In this document: positions 63,437 to 64,000 of the stretch, one piece after another
Position numbering within the stretch: the first letter of the stretch is position 1
Layout of the letters: each line of letters opens with the position of its first letter
Assembly (NCBI RefSeq): GCF_011326755.1
Contig: NZ_JAAOIE010000007.1
Location: 62,001 to 126,000, forward strand
Direction: 5' to 3'
Source of the DNA: Cochlodiniinecator piscidefendens
GTDB lineage: Bacteria > Pseudomonadota > Alphaproteobacteria > Rhodobacterales > Rhodobacteraceae
Length of the DNA: 64,000 nt
The notes under the pieces: generated by a model
Databases searched by the model: none
Told to the model about the DNA's origin: nothing
Seen by the model: only the letters and a program-made list of their open reading frames with translations
Program-made: the position numbers and the translations under genes

Positions 63437-63470
63437 AGCCCCCGCTTTTCAGCGAGGGCTTTCAATTTTT
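63437..63470. terminator. Bidirectional terminator between rplW and the candidate gene
   Basis: A 10-bp stem with one mismatch (AGCCCCCGCT / AGCGAGGGCT) and a 4-nt loop has a 7-A run on the left (T run for the minus strand) and TTTCAATTTTT on the right. It serves rplW and the opposite-strand ORF. Confidence 0.85.
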
Positions 63471-63485
63471 CAAACAACCAAAAAC

Positions 63486-63782
63486 TTACAGTCCGGTGGA
63501 CACGTCGATGGTGTTGCCCTCTTCGAGGGTTACGTAGGCTTTTTTGACGTCTTTACGCTTGCCCAACATGCCACGGAACCGCTTGGCCTTACCTTTAGTG
63601 ATTGCAGTGTTAACCGCCTTCACCTTGACCCCAAAGAGAGCTTCAACAGCTTCTTTGATTTGCGGTTTGTTGCTGTCGATCGCAACTTCAAAAACAACCG
63701 CACCGTTTTCAGATGCCATAGTTGCCTTCTCAGTGATGATCGGCTTGCGGATTACGTCGTAGTGTTCTGCTTTCGCACTCAT
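63486..63782 (-). CDS. rplW: 50S ribosomal protein L23
   Basis: This 98-residue L23 begins [55 protein letters not shown] and ends [16 protein letters not shown]. It lies at the tunnel exit and docks trigger factor. Its ATG overlaps the rplD stop by 4 bp (ATGA). Confidence 0.97.
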   Translation of the reverse strand: MSAKAEHYDVIRKPIITEKATMASENGAVVFEVAIDSNKPQIKEAVEALFGVKVKAVNTAITKGKAKRFRGMLGKRKDVKKAYVTLEEGNTIDVSTGL

Positions 63783-64000
63783 TTCAAACGAGCCTCCAAA
63801 GCTTCGACACCTGCTTTGGTGATGACAAGTGTATCACGTTTCAGGATGTCATAGACGTTAGCGCCCATTGTCGGCAGAACATCGAGACCTTCGATGTTGC
63901 TAGCTGCTTGAGCGAAGTTTGCATTCACTTCAGCACCGTCAATCACGAGCGCGCGTTTCCAGCCCAACTCTTTTACTTGCTTAGCCAACACAGATGTTTT
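63779..64000 (-). CDS. rplD: 50S ribosomal protein L4, C-terminal part (5' end outside window)
   Basis: The frame is open to the window edge and ends with [26 protein letters not shown], the L4 C-terminus, here about 73 residues of a protein of roughly 205. An apparent start within it (63991) is internal. It is the last visible gene of the upstream S10-type unit and overlaps rplW by 4 bp. Confidence 0.95.
   Translation of the reverse strand, partial: KTSVLAKQVKELGWKRALVIDGAEVNANFAQAASNIEGLDVLPTMGANVYDILKRDTLVITKAGVEALEARLK

Larger units (their letters stand above)
62662..63485. other. 824-bp gap between rplW and rplB
   Basis: The gap contains terminators at both ends of its right half, a structured rplB leader, and a candidate opposite-strand gene (63094-63420). 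A minus-strand frame at 62812-63090 runs through a terminator stem and is rejected. Apart from these I see no gene. Confidence 0.6.

Noticed and set aside
1-64000. tRNA, rRNA, CRISPR arrays, prophage or complete insertion sequences
   Set aside because: I looked through the intergenic regions and saw no cloverleaf, no regularly spaced direct repeats and no complete transposase gene. A covariance-model scan would be needed to exclude small RNAs.

Overview
The window comes from an alphaproteobacterium, almost certainly a marine Rhodobacterales (Roseobacter-group) chromosome of moderate G+C. The evidence is gene content and order: an S10-spc-alpha ribosomal cluster, the run yidC - MOSC - engB - argB, the amino-acid ABC transporter aapJQMP, an ATP12-type F1-ATPase assembly factor, a type-4-like uracil-DNA glycosylase next to moaB, and a LuxR/LuxI quorum-sensing pair. 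No rRNA, tRNA, CRISPR array or complete insertion sequence was found.

Layout. Positions 1-1564 hold the tail of a multi-HTH (possibly TniQ-like) gene, cut by the window edge, and a gene-poor scar. Positions 1565-3070 carry an AhpD-like protein and a divergent ArsP-type permease. Positions 3173-9949 are the most interesting metabolic region: a tight five-gene minus-strand operon (aldehyde dehydrogenase, M19-dipeptidase-like protein with lost metal ligands, an unrecognised 562-residue protein, a DUF3726 protein, an Ldh_2-type dehydrogenase) read divergently from a LysR regulator, with a LysR-type box between them. Positions 9991-20098 hold an AmgK-like kinase, a DEAD-box helicase with a long basic tail, an RND efflux pair, moaB, a LysE exporter and a UDG. 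Positions 20200-23863 are a pyrimidine/phospholipid operon: pyrB, a 32-codon membrane ORF, a membrane protein, a catalytically dead dihydroorotase homologue, plsY and a small protein.

Positions 24021-39746 are mainly housekeeping: gshA, rsmE, ubiA, an OmpA-like protein, ttcA, an EAL phosphodiesterase with a degenerate GGDEF, yidC-MOSC-engB-argB, and a translationally coupled fatty-acid hydroxylase / Fe-S protein / SixA-like phosphatase trio. Positions 39843-44454 are aapJQMP with a recognisable promoter, a palindrome at the probable transcription start and a hairpin between the binding-protein and permease genes. Positions 44598-48447 are an ATP12 factor, a HAD phosphatase, an RluC-type synthase and rarA. 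Positions 48509-50027 are luxI, luxR and a small divergent ORF with a lux-box-like dyad between them.

Positions 50091-64000, all on the minus strand, are the ribosomal cluster, read from rplD at the right edge to rplQ. It is interrupted by terminator-like hairpins and new promoters after rplW, rplP, rpmD, rplO and rpsK. A gap between rplW and rplB holds a candidate opposite-strand gene and a structured rplB leader. The cluster therefore looks like several transcription units instead of one long operon.
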